A model generated the notes under the pieces. The model was not told where the DNA came from. It was given only the letters and a program-made list of their open reading frames with translations, and made no database searches. Positions 53,416 through 62,567 of a stretch of 64,000 nucleotides of DNA are shown here, in pieces. The stretch is from contig PHCC01000002.1 of assembly GCA_002842215.1 (NCBI GenBank), positions 186,001 through 250,000 of the forward strand. The letters are read 5' to 3'. A program made the position numbers and the translations under genes. This stretch comes from Betaproteobacteria bacterium HGW-Betaproteobacteria-9. GTDB taxonomy: Bacteria; Pseudomonadota; Gammaproteobacteria; Burkholderiales; Burkholderiaceae_C. Numbering within the stretch: position 1 is the first letter of the stretch; every line of letters starts with the position of its first letter.

Positions 53416-55841
53416 TCACGCGAACCGGCGGTCCTTGAATGAGATCGACTTCTTGTAGTCGTCCACATTGCCCACCCGCTTGATGCCGCCCCAGGTGCCC
53501 TTGTAGTAAGGCACCACGTTGCGATCCACCCAGGAAGTCACCACGTCACCGGCCACACCCTTGATGTAGCCAAAGAGCATGAAGGTCTGCCCCGCCTTGA
53601 TCGCCTTGAGCGGGTAGGCCATGGCGTAGGTGCTGCCGAAGTCGTTGTAGACCTCGACCACGTCGCCGGCCGCCACGCCCAGGGCCTTGGCATCGTCCGG
53701 GTTCATCTCGATGTAGGCCATCGGGTAGCGGTCGCGCACGAAGCTGTTGTACTGGTCGTGGTAGGCGGTCTGCCAGACCTCGTTGGCGCGGCCCTGGTTG
53801 ATCCAGAACTTGAACTTGGCCTTCTGGTCCGCCACCATCTTGGGCAGGCCGTTCCAGGGCGCTGGCTTGAAATGGGCCTTGCCGTCGCCGGTGCTGAACT
53901 TGCCATCGGCGTATTCCATTTCCGTGCCGATCAGCTTGCCGTCCTTGACCTCCATGATGGGCAGTTGCACGCCGTTGTTGCCCGCCTTGCGCAGCAGATC
54001 GTAGGTGGCCAGGTAGCCGGTGGGGCCACCTTGGCTGTCGATGGGCTCCACACCCGGGCGGCCGGCGCGGCGGAAGCCGTCGTTGAAGGCGTCCTCCTCG
54101 GTCTTCCAGTTGAAGCCGTCGAAGCGCTTGGCCATGTCCGCCTTGCCGTCTTTCTGGTACATCGCCTTCAAGGTGTTGGCAATGTCGGCGGCGATCAGGC
54201 AGTCGGGCTTGGCGGAGCCGGGTGGGTCCATGAACTTCTCGGACAGGCGCATGCGGCGCTCGCCGTTCATGGACGTCAGGTTCATTTCGCCCGGATGGGT
54301 TGCAGGGAACAGCAGGCCTGGTACTTGCAGGCGTTGTAGATCACGTCCACCAGCTGCTCTGTGCTCGCACCGCGGGCCCGCGAGATCGCCTCGTCCACGA
54401 TCTTGGCGCGCTTGCTCAGCACCAGGCGGTGCTGTTCGGCATTCAGCGTGGTCTGGTAGGGGTTGGTGCCCCACAGCGTGTACATCAGGCCCTTGCCGTT
54501 GATGACTTCCTGGTCCAGGTAGATCTTGCTGTTACCGGGATAGGGCGGGCGGGTGTAACCCTCCTGGTGGCCGCCGAGGCGGCACACGCCGGTGCCACGG
54601 CGGCCGACGTTTTGTGTCGCCAGCACCAGGCTCACCAGCGCGCTCTGGATGACGTAGTTGTCGTTGCCCCAGATGATGCCCTTTTCATAGGGGTGGAAGG
54701 TGCGGGGGCGGTGTCCGCTGGCCTTGGGTTTGTAGGCCCACTCCGCCGCCTGTTTGATCTGGGCCACAGTCAACCCGGTGGCCTTGGCGCCTTCTTCCAG
54801 GCTCATGCGGTTGGTCTTGACCGCATCGTCATAGCCACTGGTGTGTTTGGCAATGAAGTCCTTGGCCGTCCACCCCTGTTGCACGACGTAGGTGAACAGC
54901 GTGTTGAACAGCGCGGTGTCGGTTCCGGGCTGGATGTCCAGGTGCAGCACGTTCTCCTTGCCGGCCACCTGTTCGCAGATCGCCACCGTGGCGGAGCGGC
55001 GCGGGTCCACGATGATGATCTTGGCTGCGGCCGCTGTTTCGCCCGGGAACCACTTCTTCTTTTTGTCCACCGTGGACCCTGAGAGGTTGGCCACCCAATG
55101 GTTCAGGAAGTAGTTGGTCTGCGTTTCGTAGGGGTTGGCACCGGTGCACAGGATGCAGTCGGCCAGTTGGGCGTCTTCGTAGCTGTTGTTCAGCTCGCCC
55201 ACGCCCATGTCGCGCGTGGCGTGGCACTCGGAGTTGTAGGCCGGGCGGTTGTGAATGCGCACCATCTGGGTTTTCAGCGCGCTGAACATCAGCTTGCCAG
55301 TACCCCAGGTGTTCTCGAAGCCGCCGCCAGCGCCGCCGTGGTCGAAGCAGTCGTAGAACAGGCCGTCAGGGCCGTCGTTGTCAAGGATCTTCTTGGTCAG
55401 GCCAGCGTAGATCGCGAGGGCCTGCTCCCAGCTGGTGTCCAGCCACTGGTCGCCGCGCTTGATGCGCGGGTGCTTCAGGCGTTCGCGGCCGATGCCGTCG
55501 TGCGTGTACATGTAGCTGGCCATCTTGCCGCCGCGCGTGCTTGAGAGGCCGCTGTTCACGGAGCATTCCTTGTCGGGAACGATCATGATGTTCCACTTCT
55601 TGCCGCCCTTGTCGGTGATGGTGTTGGTCATCGCCCGGGTCAGGGTGGTGGCAAACGGCGGCAGCTGGGTGCGGAAGTCCAGTCCCAGCGCGTTCTGGTC
55701 CGGGGCGCGGCCGCCTTCGGTGTTGTGGTCCCACTTGTAGGCGTGGTAGCCACATCCGACGATGCAGAAGTGGCAGGTCATGTTGGTCTTTTGCGCGTCC
55801 TTCGGAGGCAGCGCGATGCGGTCGTTGATCTGGGTGGTCAT
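53416..55841 (-). pseudogene. aioA: Arsenite oxidase large subunit AioA, disrupted by out-of-frame deletion
   Basis: The molybdopterin subunit that oxidises arsenite to arsenate in the periplasm. The N-terminal part has the [3Fe-4S] motif Cys23-x2-Cys26-x3-Cys30 ([12 protein letters not shown]) and reads in frame to [10 protein letters not shown], then hits a stop at ~54282. From about 54305-54325 the sequence continues in another frame, [21 protein letters not shown], to the normal C-terminus at 53416. Compared with the Alcaligenes AioA pattern, ~19-20 residues are missing at the join. Total length 2426 nt, so the deletion is ~55-61 nt and out of frame. It may be a real null allele or an assembly error; no full-length protein can be made as written. 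Confidence 0.9.
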
Positions 55842-55852
55842 GGCTGCGCTCC

Positions 55853-56377
55853 TTACAGGATGTTGGACTGGCGGCCGTAGATCAGGCCGTCGACACCGAC
55901 GGCGTGCACGCTGTCGGTTTTGGCGTCGTATTCCAGCAGGATGCGCGGCAGGTCTTCGGTGGCCTGGCCGGTCACCATCTGGCCGCCGTTCTCGGGGTCG
56001 AAGATGGAGAAGTGGCAGCCGCACTTGAAGGTCTTGGTGCCGGGCTCATAGCCGACCGGGCAGCCCATGTGGGTGCAGTAGGAGCTGTAGGCCACGATGT
56101 CGCCGTTGGGGCCGACGCCGCCCGGCACGGGCGAGCCCATGCGGATGGCCAGGCAGGGCGAGCTGTCATCGGGGTAGGCAAAGCTCACCGCCTGGTTCAG
56201 CGGCAGGCCCTTGGCTTGGCCAACGGCCTTCTTGGGGTAGGGCAGGGTGGTGCCGCTGGATGCTGGTGGGGTGGCGGCGTTCGCGCTGCGAATCGGGATG
56301 ATGGTGGCGCCCGCTACGGCGGCTGCGGCGCCGCCCGATTTCAGAAAAATACGGCGACCGATCTTGACGTCTTCCAT
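55853..56377 (-). CDS. aioB: Arsenite oxidase Rieske subunit AioB
   Basis: 174 residues. A twin-arginine signal ([18 protein letters not shown]) exports the folded complex. Rieske [2Fe-2S] ligands are Cys101, His103, Cys119 and His122; Cys106 and Cys121 can form the disulfide. It passes electrons from AioA to a cytochrome. CAGGAGACAAC precedes ATG 56377. aioA starts 11 bases after its stop. Transcription is from the sigma-54 promoter upstream. Confidence 0.96.
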   Translation of the reverse strand: MEDVKIGRRIFLKSGGAAAAVAGATIIPIRSANAATPPASSGTTLPYPKKAVGQAKGLPLNQAVSFAYPDDSSPCLAIRMGSPVPGGVGPNGDIVAYSSYCTHMGCPVGYEPGTKTFKCGCHFSIFDPENGGQMVTGQATEDLPRILLEYDAKTDSVHAVGVDGLIYGRQSNIL

Positions 56378-56412
56378 GTTGTCTCCTGGTTTGAACAAAG
56401 GCGATGTCACAT

Positions 56413-56428
56413 CGCAATGGCTGTGCCA
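56413..56428 (-). promoter_or_regulatory. Sigma-54 (-24/-12) promoter of aioBA
   Basis: Reading the minus strand, TGGCAC-AGCCA-TTGC is a perfect match to the TGGCAC-N5-TTGC consensus. It lies ~36-51 bases upstream of the aioB start codon. AioR, encoded on the other strand, is an NtrC-type activator, which needs such a promoter. Confidence 0.85.
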
Positions 56429-56485
56429 GGATGGGATCCATTTAAAAACAAGGACTTGCAGCACTAGGGTTTGTTCGCTGTGAAC

Positions 56486-56527
56486 TTTTCGTAACCGTGA
56501 TGAAAATCAAAGTTACGAAAACGTAAC
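56486..56527. promoter_or_regulatory. Putative AioR upstream activating sequence
   Basis: TTTTCGTAAC (56486-56495) and GTTACGAAAA (56512-56521) form a perfect 10-base inverted repeat with 16 bases between. A second dyad GTTAC-N6-GTAAC (56512-56527) overlaps it. It lies roughly 85-125 bases upstream of the expected aioB start site and 7 bases before aioX, where an NtrC-type activator should bind. It could also autoregulate aioXSR. Confidence 0.65.
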
Positions 56528-56533
56528 GCAGGA

Positions 56534-57403
56534 ATGTCCGTGAACCGAAGACGCTACCTGGCCGCTGGAGTCTGCGGCGCCGCCGCAGCGGCTGTGACAC
56601 TCCCGAGTTGGGGAGCGGATCGCCTGCGCATCGGTCTGACCCCGGTGATCCTGGCCGACCAGGTAGCCTTCCTGTCGCGCTGGGGGCGCTATCTGGGCAG
56701 TCGGGTGGGGGTCGATGTCGAGTTCGTGGCCCGCGAGTCCTACCAGAGCATCCTGGACCTGCTGTTTTCGGGACAGATCGATGCGGCGTGGATATGTGGC
56801 TATCCCTTTATGCGTTTCGAGAGTGAGCTGTCCCTGCTCGCAGTGCCGCTGTATCAGGGGCAGCCGTTCTACCAAGCCTACCTCATCCGTCCGAAAACAC
56901 CGGTCGCGGAGATCCGGGGCTGGGCCGATCTCAAAGGGCGTGTGCTGGCCTATTCCGATCCACTTTCCAACTCGGGCTGGCTGGTCGCGCAGGCCCAGTT
57001 GAGCAAGGCCGGGGTGCCTGTGCGTGACCTCAAGCGGGGCTTTTTCACGCACGGCCATCGCAACGTGGCCGAAGCCGTGGCGGCCCGGCTGGCCCAGGCC
57101 GGCTCCATCGACGGCTACGTGTGGGAGACCATGCGTGCCCAGGGCATGCCCGCCATTGCCAAGACCGAGGTCATCTGGAAGTCGGAACCATTTGGGTTTC
57201 CGCCGCTGGTGGTCCGCAAGGGTCGTGAGCACCCGCAGATGGAAGCGCTTCGCCAGGCCTTGCTGCGCATGGGCGATGACAAGGTCGGGCGAGACCTGCT
57301 GGCCTCATTGAACCTCACCGGCTTCACGCAGGGGCAGCCCGGCCTGTTCGACAGCATTCGCCGGCAGGCCCAGCAGGTTCCCGGCAGCGGGGTGGGGGGC
57401 TGA
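56534..57403 (+). CDS. aioX: Periplasmic arsenite-binding protein AioX (PhnD-type)
   Basis: 289 residues. A signal peptide with an Arg-rich front (NRRRYLAAGVCGAAAAAV) is followed by a phosphonate-type binding protein (LRIGLTPVILADQVAFLSRWGRYLGSRVGV). Cys88 in DAAWICGYPFMR is the position that binds arsenite in AioX. It presents arsenite to the sensor AioS. ATG 56534 is directly after AGGA; a GTG at 56540 has better ribosome-binding spacing. Stop overlaps the aioS start by one base. Confidence 0.9.
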   Translation: MSVNRRRYLAAGVCGAAAAAVTLPSWGADRLRIGLTPVILADQVAFLSRWGRYLGSRVGVDVEFVARESYQSILDLLFSGQIDAAWICGYPFMRFESELSLLAVPLYQGQPFYQAYLIRPKTPVAEIRGWADLKGRVLAYSDPLSNSGWLVAQAQLSKAGVPVRDLKRGFFTHGHRNVAEAVAARLAQAGSIDGYVWETMRAQGMPAIAKTEVIWKSEPFGFPPLVVRKGREHPQMEALRQALLRMGDDKVGRDLLASLNLTGFTQGQPGLFDSIRRQAQQVPGSGVGG

Positions 57404-58848
57404 TGCTCAGGCGATTGCCTTACCGGGTGCAGATACCGCTGGGGCTTTCCCTGGCCGTGCTGCTGGCGGCCGTGCTGGTCACGGCCATCACAGCACGGGT
57501 CCAGGCTCAGAACGCGCGTCGGGATACCCTGTCGCTGCTGGACCGGGCGGTGGTCCTGGTCATCGCGCAGGTGCGCCCCATGCTGGCAGCCGACGACACC
57601 TGGCGTGTGTTCTCGCTGCTGCGAGACACGGCCCAGCTCATCCCCGGGGCGGATGCAGACCAGACGCGCCTGGCGATCCTGACCCCGGACGGGGCCGTGT
57701 TCGCCGCGTCGGACCCGGTGAAACTGGAGACTGGCCGGCCGGTGCTGGGCCAGCCTTGGCGTGAACAGCCGCTGTTGTCTTCACTGGAGATCGAACAACG
57801 GGAGCTTCACCTGATATCCGATGGCTCCGTGGTGCTGATCGACCCCATTCGCAGCGAGGACGGTCAAACCCTGGGCTTTGTGTTCACCGAGGTGGAGTCG
57901 GCCGCTTTTGCGCCCGACTGGGCGTCGCTGGCCCGCACGGCGCTGATCGGTATCGTGTTGGCGGTCTCGGTGCTGGGTCCCCTCGGGTGGTGGGTGGGCA
58001 AACGCATGGCCCGTCCGGTGGGCCGGCTGGTGGAGGTGATCGAGCGCATCGGGCGGGACGACCCCGGCGTCCTGCGTGACGATGTGCCCAAGACCACGGA
58101 CCCTGAGCTGAGCCGCATTGGCGATGCCGTCGCGCAGCTGATGGGAGAACTCGAACGCCGCAAAGCAGCGGAAGAGCGAGCACTGTCGGCCGAGCGCCTG
58201 GCTGCGGTGGGCAAGATGACGGCCGCCGTGGCGCACGAGATCAACAACCCGCTGGCGGGCATGTTGACTGCCACCCAGACGCTGCGCCTGCACGGGGGAA
58301 CGGAGTCGATTCGCCTGCGCACCCTTGATCTGCTCGATCGAGGACTGCAGCAGATTCGCACCACCGTGGCGGCGCTGTTGCCACAGGCCCGGATCGAGGA
58401 CCGGCCGCTGGAGCCGGGCGATCTGGAAGACATCGTGACCCTGGTGAGGGGGGCGGCCGAAAAACTCCGGGCGGAGATCCGGATTCAGGTCGATGTGGAG
58501 TCGGCCCTGCGTGTGCCATCGGCGCCGCTGCGTCAGGTCATGCTCAACCTGCTGCTCAACGCGCTCAAGGCGGCGGGTGAGCAGGGTTCCGTCTGCGCGC
58601 GGCTCCAGGCCGATGAATCCAGGGTGCGGTTCTGCATCAACAACAGCGGACCGGTGCTGAGCGAAGACAAGTTCAAGAGCACGCTGGCCGCCGAGAGCGG
58701 CAAGGACCCACGCGGATTTGGCCTGTGGGTGTGTCAGGAACTTGCCAGCCACCTGCGCGGCCGGTTCGAGCTGGACACCAGCGAAACCTCACAAACCTGC
58801 CTCTTGTTTGAGGTGCCCAACCGAGAGGCGCCGGAAGGCCTGACATGA
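57403..58848 (+). CDS. aioS: Sensor histidine kinase AioS
   Basis: 481 residues. Transmembrane helix 1 (QIPLGLSLAVLLAAVLVTAI), periplasmic sensor with no cysteines, helix 2 (ALIGIVLAVSVLGPLGWWVG), HAMP-like linker, HisKA with His278 in VAHEINNPLAG, and HATPase (NLLLNALKAAG, GFGLWVCQ). It is the partner of AioX and phosphorylates AioR when arsenite is bound. Overlaps aioR by 4 bases. Confidence 0.92.
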   Translation: MLRRLPYRVQIPLGLSLAVLLAAVLVTAITARVQAQNARRDTLSLLDRAVVLVIAQVRPMLAADDTWRVFSLLRDTAQLIPGADADQTRLAILTPDGAVFAASDPVKLETGRPVLGQPWREQPLLSSLEIEQRELHLISDGSVVLIDPIRSEDGQTLGFVFTEVESAAFAPDWASLARTALIGIVLAVSVLGPLGWWVGKRMARPVGRLVEVIERIGRDDPGVLRDDVPKTTDPELSRIGDAVAQLMGELERRKAAEERALSAERLAAVGKMTAAVAHEINNPLAGMLTATQTLRLHGGTESIRLRTLDLLDRGLQQIRTTVAALLPQARIEDRPLEPGDLEDIVTLVRGAAEKLRAEIRIQVDVESALRVPSAPLRQVMLNLLLNALKAAGEQGSVCARLQADESRVRFCINNSGPVLSEDKFKSTLAAESGKDPRGFGLWVCQELASHLRGRFELDTSETSQTCLLFEVPNREAPEGLT

Positions 58849-60152
58849 CATCCATCCTGTTGATTGAAGACGACCCCATCATGGGTGAGTCGCTGTTGCA
58901 GCGCTTCGAGCTGGAAGGCTTGCAGGTGAGCTGGTGCCGTCGGCTCAGCGAAGCTCGTGAAGCCCTCACATTCCTGCCTTCTGCCGTGGTCAGCGATGTC
59001 CGGCTTCCCGACGGACTGGCCACAGAGTGGTTCGTCTCCTTGCCCGCCACCGTCCGGGCCTTGCCCTGGTTTTTTCTGACGGGTTACGGCAGTGTCAACG
59101 ATGCGGTCGCTGCGGTTCGCGCCGGTGCCCGGGAGTACCTGACCAAGCCTTTCGATATTGAACGACTGGTGGCCAGGATCCGGGATGCAGTGAACCTGTC
59201 CGTCACGCCTGATGATGACGCTGTGCTCGGCGTTTCTGTCGCCATGCGCCGGGTGGAAGCCATGGTGCACAAGGTGGCCAGCCAACGTGTGTCGGTGCTG
59301 TTGACCGGGGAGTCGGGGGTGGGCAAGGAGGTGGCCGCCCAACTCATCCACAGCCTCGACCCCAGAGTGGGGAAGGGCGAGTTCGTGGCGGTGAACTGCG
59401 CCGCGATCCCAGAGACCATGCTGGAGGCCGAGTTTTTTGGTTACGAAAAAGGCGCGTTCTCCGGGGCGATGCGCACCCACAGGGGCTATCTGGAGCGCGC
59501 CAACAAGGGCACCTTGTTTCTGGACGAGGTGGGCGAGTTGCCCGCCAGCATGCAGGCCAAACTGCTTCGAGCCCTGCAGGAGAAGTGCTTCTTCCGCCTG
59601 GGGGCTGAGCGGACCACCCAGAGCGACTTTCGCATCCTGGCTGCAACGAACCGCGACCTGTACGCGGACATGAACGCGGGCGCGTTCCGGGAGGACCTGT
59701 TCTACCGGTTGGCGGTCATCAAGATCGAGTTGCCTCCGCTGCGCGAGCGACCGGAAGACATCCGCTGGCTGACCGAAAAGCTGCTGGCCCAGATCGTGGT
59801 GGAGCAGGGTCGGCCCCTGGCCATGTCCGAACCCTTTCTGAGGGCCCTCATGGGCCGCGAGTGGCGTGGCAATGTGCGGGAGCTGCGTTCGTTTCTGGAG
59901 GAGGCGGTGGTGCTCAGCGATGGTGGGGTGTTGGACCTTCCCGAGAGCCAGGCTGATGGTTCTTCCGTCACGCATGACGGGCCAGAAGACGGCATCGTCA
60001 CTTTGCAACGCATGGTCGAAACGGTGGAGCGTTCACACATCCAGAAAGCACTGCAGCACTGCGATGGCAGCGTTGGAAAAACGGCCGATGTGCTGGGTAT
60101 TTCACGCAAGACATTGTGGGAAAAAATGAAGAAGCTGGCGATTCAGACGTGA
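58845..60152 (+). CDS. aioR: NtrC-type response regulator AioR
   Basis: 435 residues. Receiver with Asp51 (VVSDVRLPDG) and Lys in TKPF; AAA+ domain with Walker A GESGVGKE at 155-162, the sigma-54-contacting loop GAFSGA at 203-208 (GAFTGA in most relatives), and VNCAAIPETMLEAEFFGYEKG; C-terminal Fis-type helix-turn-helix (VGKTADVLGISRKTLWEKMKK). It activates aioBA from the sigma-54 promoter. The Thr to Ser change in the loop is conservative. Confidence 0.94.
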   Translation: MTSILLIEDDPIMGESLLQRFELEGLQVSWCRRLSEAREALTFLPSAVVSDVRLPDGLATEWFVSLPATVRALPWFFLTGYGSVNDAVAAVRAGAREYLTKPFDIERLVARIRDAVNLSVTPDDDAVLGVSVAMRRVEAMVHKVASQRVSVLLTGESGVGKEVAAQLIHSLDPRVGKGEFVAVNCAAIPETMLEAEFFGYEKGAFSGAMRTHRGYLERANKGTLFLDEVGELPASMQAKLLRALQEKCFFRLGAERTTQSDFRILAATNRDLYADMNAGAFREDLFYRLAVIKIELPPLRERPEDIRWLTEKLLAQIVVEQGRPLAMSEPFLRALMGREWRGNVRELRSFLEEAVVLSDGGVLDLPESQADGSSVTHDGPEDGIVTLQRMVETVERSHIQKALQHCDGSVGKTADVLGISRKTLWEKMKKLAIQT

Positions 60153-60195
60153 CAATGTGGACCGCCGCACAGAATCCTCTGGAATCATTTTTCGC

Positions 60196-60816
60196 ATGTC
60201 CGTTGATCGTTCTGCCTCTTTCTCCCCTGTGTTGGCCATCTGGTCGCAGCACGAAGCCGAGCTGCGCCGCTGGTTGCTGTCGCGCGCGCCGGTGAAGAGC
60301 GAGGTGGACGACCTGCTGCAGGACGTGTTTCTCAAGACCCTCAAGCTGGGAGAGCACTTCGCCGCCATCGCGCAGCCGCGCGCCTGGCTGTTTGAAGTCG
60401 CCCGCAATACCCTCACCGACCGCCTGCGCGTGTCGCGCGACAGCCTGCCTTTGCCGGAAGGGTTGGACGAGCTGCCCGCACCCGTCGAGCAGACCGATCC
60501 GGTGGACACGCTGGCCCAGGCCTGCCTGCCCCGGGTCTTGTCCGAGCTGGACCCGCAGGACCGCGAGGCCATTCAGTTGTGCGACCTGCAGGGCATGGAG
60601 CAGGGGGACTTTGCCCGGCTCAAGAACCTGAGCCTGCCGGCGGCCAAGTCCCGCGTGCAGCGGGCCCGCAAACGCATGCGCGAACGCATGACCATGGCCT
60701 GCCAGATTTCGTTTGACGATGTCGGCCGCGTGGACGATTTTGTGCCCCGGCCACCGTTGCCCGCCCCGGTGGCCTCCGCTTGTTGTGAACCCCAAGAGCC
60801 CAAGGACCTCCCATGA
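60196..60816 (+). CDS. ECF-type RNA polymerase sigma factor
   Basis: 206 residues. Region 2 (VDDLLQDVFLKTLKL, PRAWLFEVARNTLTDRLR) and region 4 (DPQDREAIQLCDLQGMEQGDFARLKNLSLPAAKSRVQRARKRM) are typical of ECF sigma factors (described by position: residues ~30-80 and ~125-165). It resembles the SigZ-type group. No anti-sigma gene is recognised nearby. The stop overlaps the start of the TlpA-like gene by 4 bases, so they are coupled. Confidence 0.85.
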   Translation: MSVDRSASFSPVLAIWSQHEAELRRWLLSRAPVKSEVDDLLQDVFLKTLKLGEHFAAIAQPRAWLFEVARNTLTDRLRVSRDSLPLPEGLDELPAPVEQTDPVDTLAQACLPRVLSELDPQDREAIQLCDLQGMEQGDFARLKNLSLPAAKSRVQRARKRMRERMTMACQISFDDVGRVDDFVPRPPLPAPVASACCEPQEPKDLP

Positions 60817-61394
60817 CCCGACCTGAAGCCGGACCCGACGCCCTACCCGATGCCGCGCATGACCGGTGGACCCGCCGCGTCTGGCTGGGCGGTGCCGCCG
60901 CCGTGCTGACCAGCCCATGGCCCGCCGCCTGGGCTCAGCCGGTATCGGCCGCCGCCGAGGAAGCCAAGGCGCCACCGCTGCCAGCGCTCGGCAGCGAACT
61001 CAAGCTGCCGCGCATCTCCCTGCTCGACGGCTCGGTGTTCGAACCGGCCCAGGCCGAAGGCAAATCGCTGCTGGTGTATTGGTGGTCCAGCACCTGCCCG
61101 TTCTGCGCACTGCAAAGCCCCAGCATGGAAAAGCTCTGGCAAAGCCAGAAGGGCCGTGGCTTGCAGATGGTGGCACTGTCCATCGACAAAAAACCCGAAG
61201 ACGCCGTGGCCTATCTGAAGAAGAAGGGCTACAGCTTCCCGGCCGCCTGGGCCAGCCCGGAATGGCGCAAGGCCTTCCCCAAACCCCGGGGTCTGCCCAT
61301 CACCTTGCTGCGCGGGCGCGACGGCAAGCTGCTGCTGGCGGAGAAAGGCCAGATGTTTGCCGAAGACGTGGAAGCCATCACCCAGATGCTCTGA
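60813..61394 (+). CDS. TlpA-family thioredoxin-like protein, probable Tat substrate
   Basis: 193 residues. A twin-arginine motif (TRRVWLGGAAA) leads a signal peptide; the mature thioredoxin fold has the dithiol motif CPFC (Cys95, Cys98) and LVYWWSSTCPFC. It is a periplasmic thiol-disulfide protein of the TlpA/ResA type. Its gene is coupled to the ECF sigma factor gene upstream. The target proteins are unknown. Confidence 0.85.
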   Translation: MTRPEAGPDALPDAAHDRWTRRVWLGGAAAVLTSPWPAAWAQPVSAAAEEAKAPPLPALGSELKLPRISLLDGSVFEPAQAEGKSLLVYWWSSTCPFCALQSPSMEKLWQSQKGRGLQMVALSIDKKPEDAVAYLKKKGYSFPAAWASPEWRKAFPKPRGLPITLLRGRDGKLLLAEKGQMFAEDVEAITQML

Positions 61395-61479
61395 GGTCGA
61401 ACGGGCCCTTGGCGGGCCGGGTTCAACTATTTTTTGAACCGACCTGCATCTTTTGGCGAGGTGCCGCGTCTTCTGCGGC

Positions 61480-62532
61480 ATGAACACCTCGACGTCTCCC
61501 TCGCCCCTGGCCAGCTGGCCGATGCGGCAGCCGGTCTTTTTCCTGGTCGTGGCGGCCTTGGTCTGGTTTGCGCTGTACCAGACCTTGCTGCCGGGTTCTG
61601 AAGCGCTGGTCGCCGCCTTGCCGGTGGACCGGGCCAGTCACCTGGGCGGTGCACTGCAGTTCTTCTTCTACGACACCCCCAAGGTGCTGCTGCTGCTCAC
61701 CGGCGTGGTGTTCGTCATGGGCATGGTCAACAGCTACTTCACACCCGAGCGCACCCGCGCGCTGCTGGCCGGGCGCACCGAAGGCGTGGCCAACGTGATG
61801 GCTGCGAGCCTGGGCATCGTCACGCCGTTCTGTTCGTGCTCGGCGGTGCCGTTGTTCATCGGTTTTGTCCAGGCGGGCGTGCCGCTGGGGGTGACCTTCT
61901 CGTTCCTGATTTCTGCCCCCATGGTCAACGAGGTGGCGCTGGCGCTGCTGTTTGGCATGTTCGGCTGGAAGATCGCAGCGTTGTACCTGGGCCTGGGCCT
62001 GTCGGTGGCCATCGTGGCCGGCTGGATCATTGGTCGGCTGAAGATGGAAGCGCACCTGGAAGACTGGGTGCGCGACATGCCCCGGATGTCGGCGGGTTAC
62101 GAGGCGGCTGAAACGACGCTGGCCGACCGGGTGCAGGCGGGTTTCGCCTCGGTGCGCGAAATCGTGGGCAAGGTCTGGCCCTACATCCTGGCCGGTATCG
62201 CCATCGGCGCCGGCATCCACGGCTGGGTGCCGCAGGACTTCATGGCCAGTTTCATGGGCAAGGACGCCTGGTGGTCGGTGCCGCTGGCGGTGCTGATCGG
62301 TGTGCCCATGTACACCAACGCGGCCGGCGTGATCCCCATCGTGCAGGCTCTGCTCGCCAAGGGTGCGGCCCTGGGCACGGTGCTGGCTTTCATGATGAGC
62401 GTGATCGCGCTCTCGTTGCCCGAAATGATCATCCTGCGCAAGGTGCTGAAGGTCCGGCTCATTGCCACCTTCGTGGGTGTGGTTGCCACCGGCATCCTGA
62501 TCGTGAGTTTTGTGTTCAACGCTGTACTTTGA
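61480..62532 (+). CDS. DUF318/ArsP-like permease
   Basis: 350 residues with about eight hydrophobic segments. The motif TPFCSCSAVPLFIGFVQAGVPLG holds the Cys pair characteristic of the UPF0718/DUF318 family, which includes the organoarsenical exporter ArsP. A second half carries LIGVPMYTNAAGVIPIVQALLAKG. ATG 61480 (MNTSTSPSP) is chosen over an in-frame start 27 bases upstream. Substrate not proven; proximity to ars/aio loci makes arsenic plausible. Confidence 0.8.
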   Translation: MNTSTSPSPLASWPMRQPVFFLVVAALVWFALYQTLLPGSEALVAALPVDRASHLGGALQFFFYDTPKVLLLLTGVVFVMGMVNSYFTPERTRALLAGRTEGVANVMAASLGIVTPFCSCSAVPLFIGFVQAGVPLGVTFSFLISAPMVNEVALALLFGMFGWKIAALYLGLGLSVAIVAGWIIGRLKMEAHLEDWVRDMPRMSAGYEAAETTLADRVQAGFASVREIVGKVWPYILAGIAIGAGIHGWVPQDFMASFMGKDAWWSVPLAVLIGVPMYTNAAGVIPIVQALLAKGAALGTVLAFMMSVIALSLPEMIILRKVLKVRLIATFVGVVATGILIVSFVFNAVL

Positions 62533-62567
62533 CATTTATTTCCTCAAACCAACGGAGACCAACCGGT

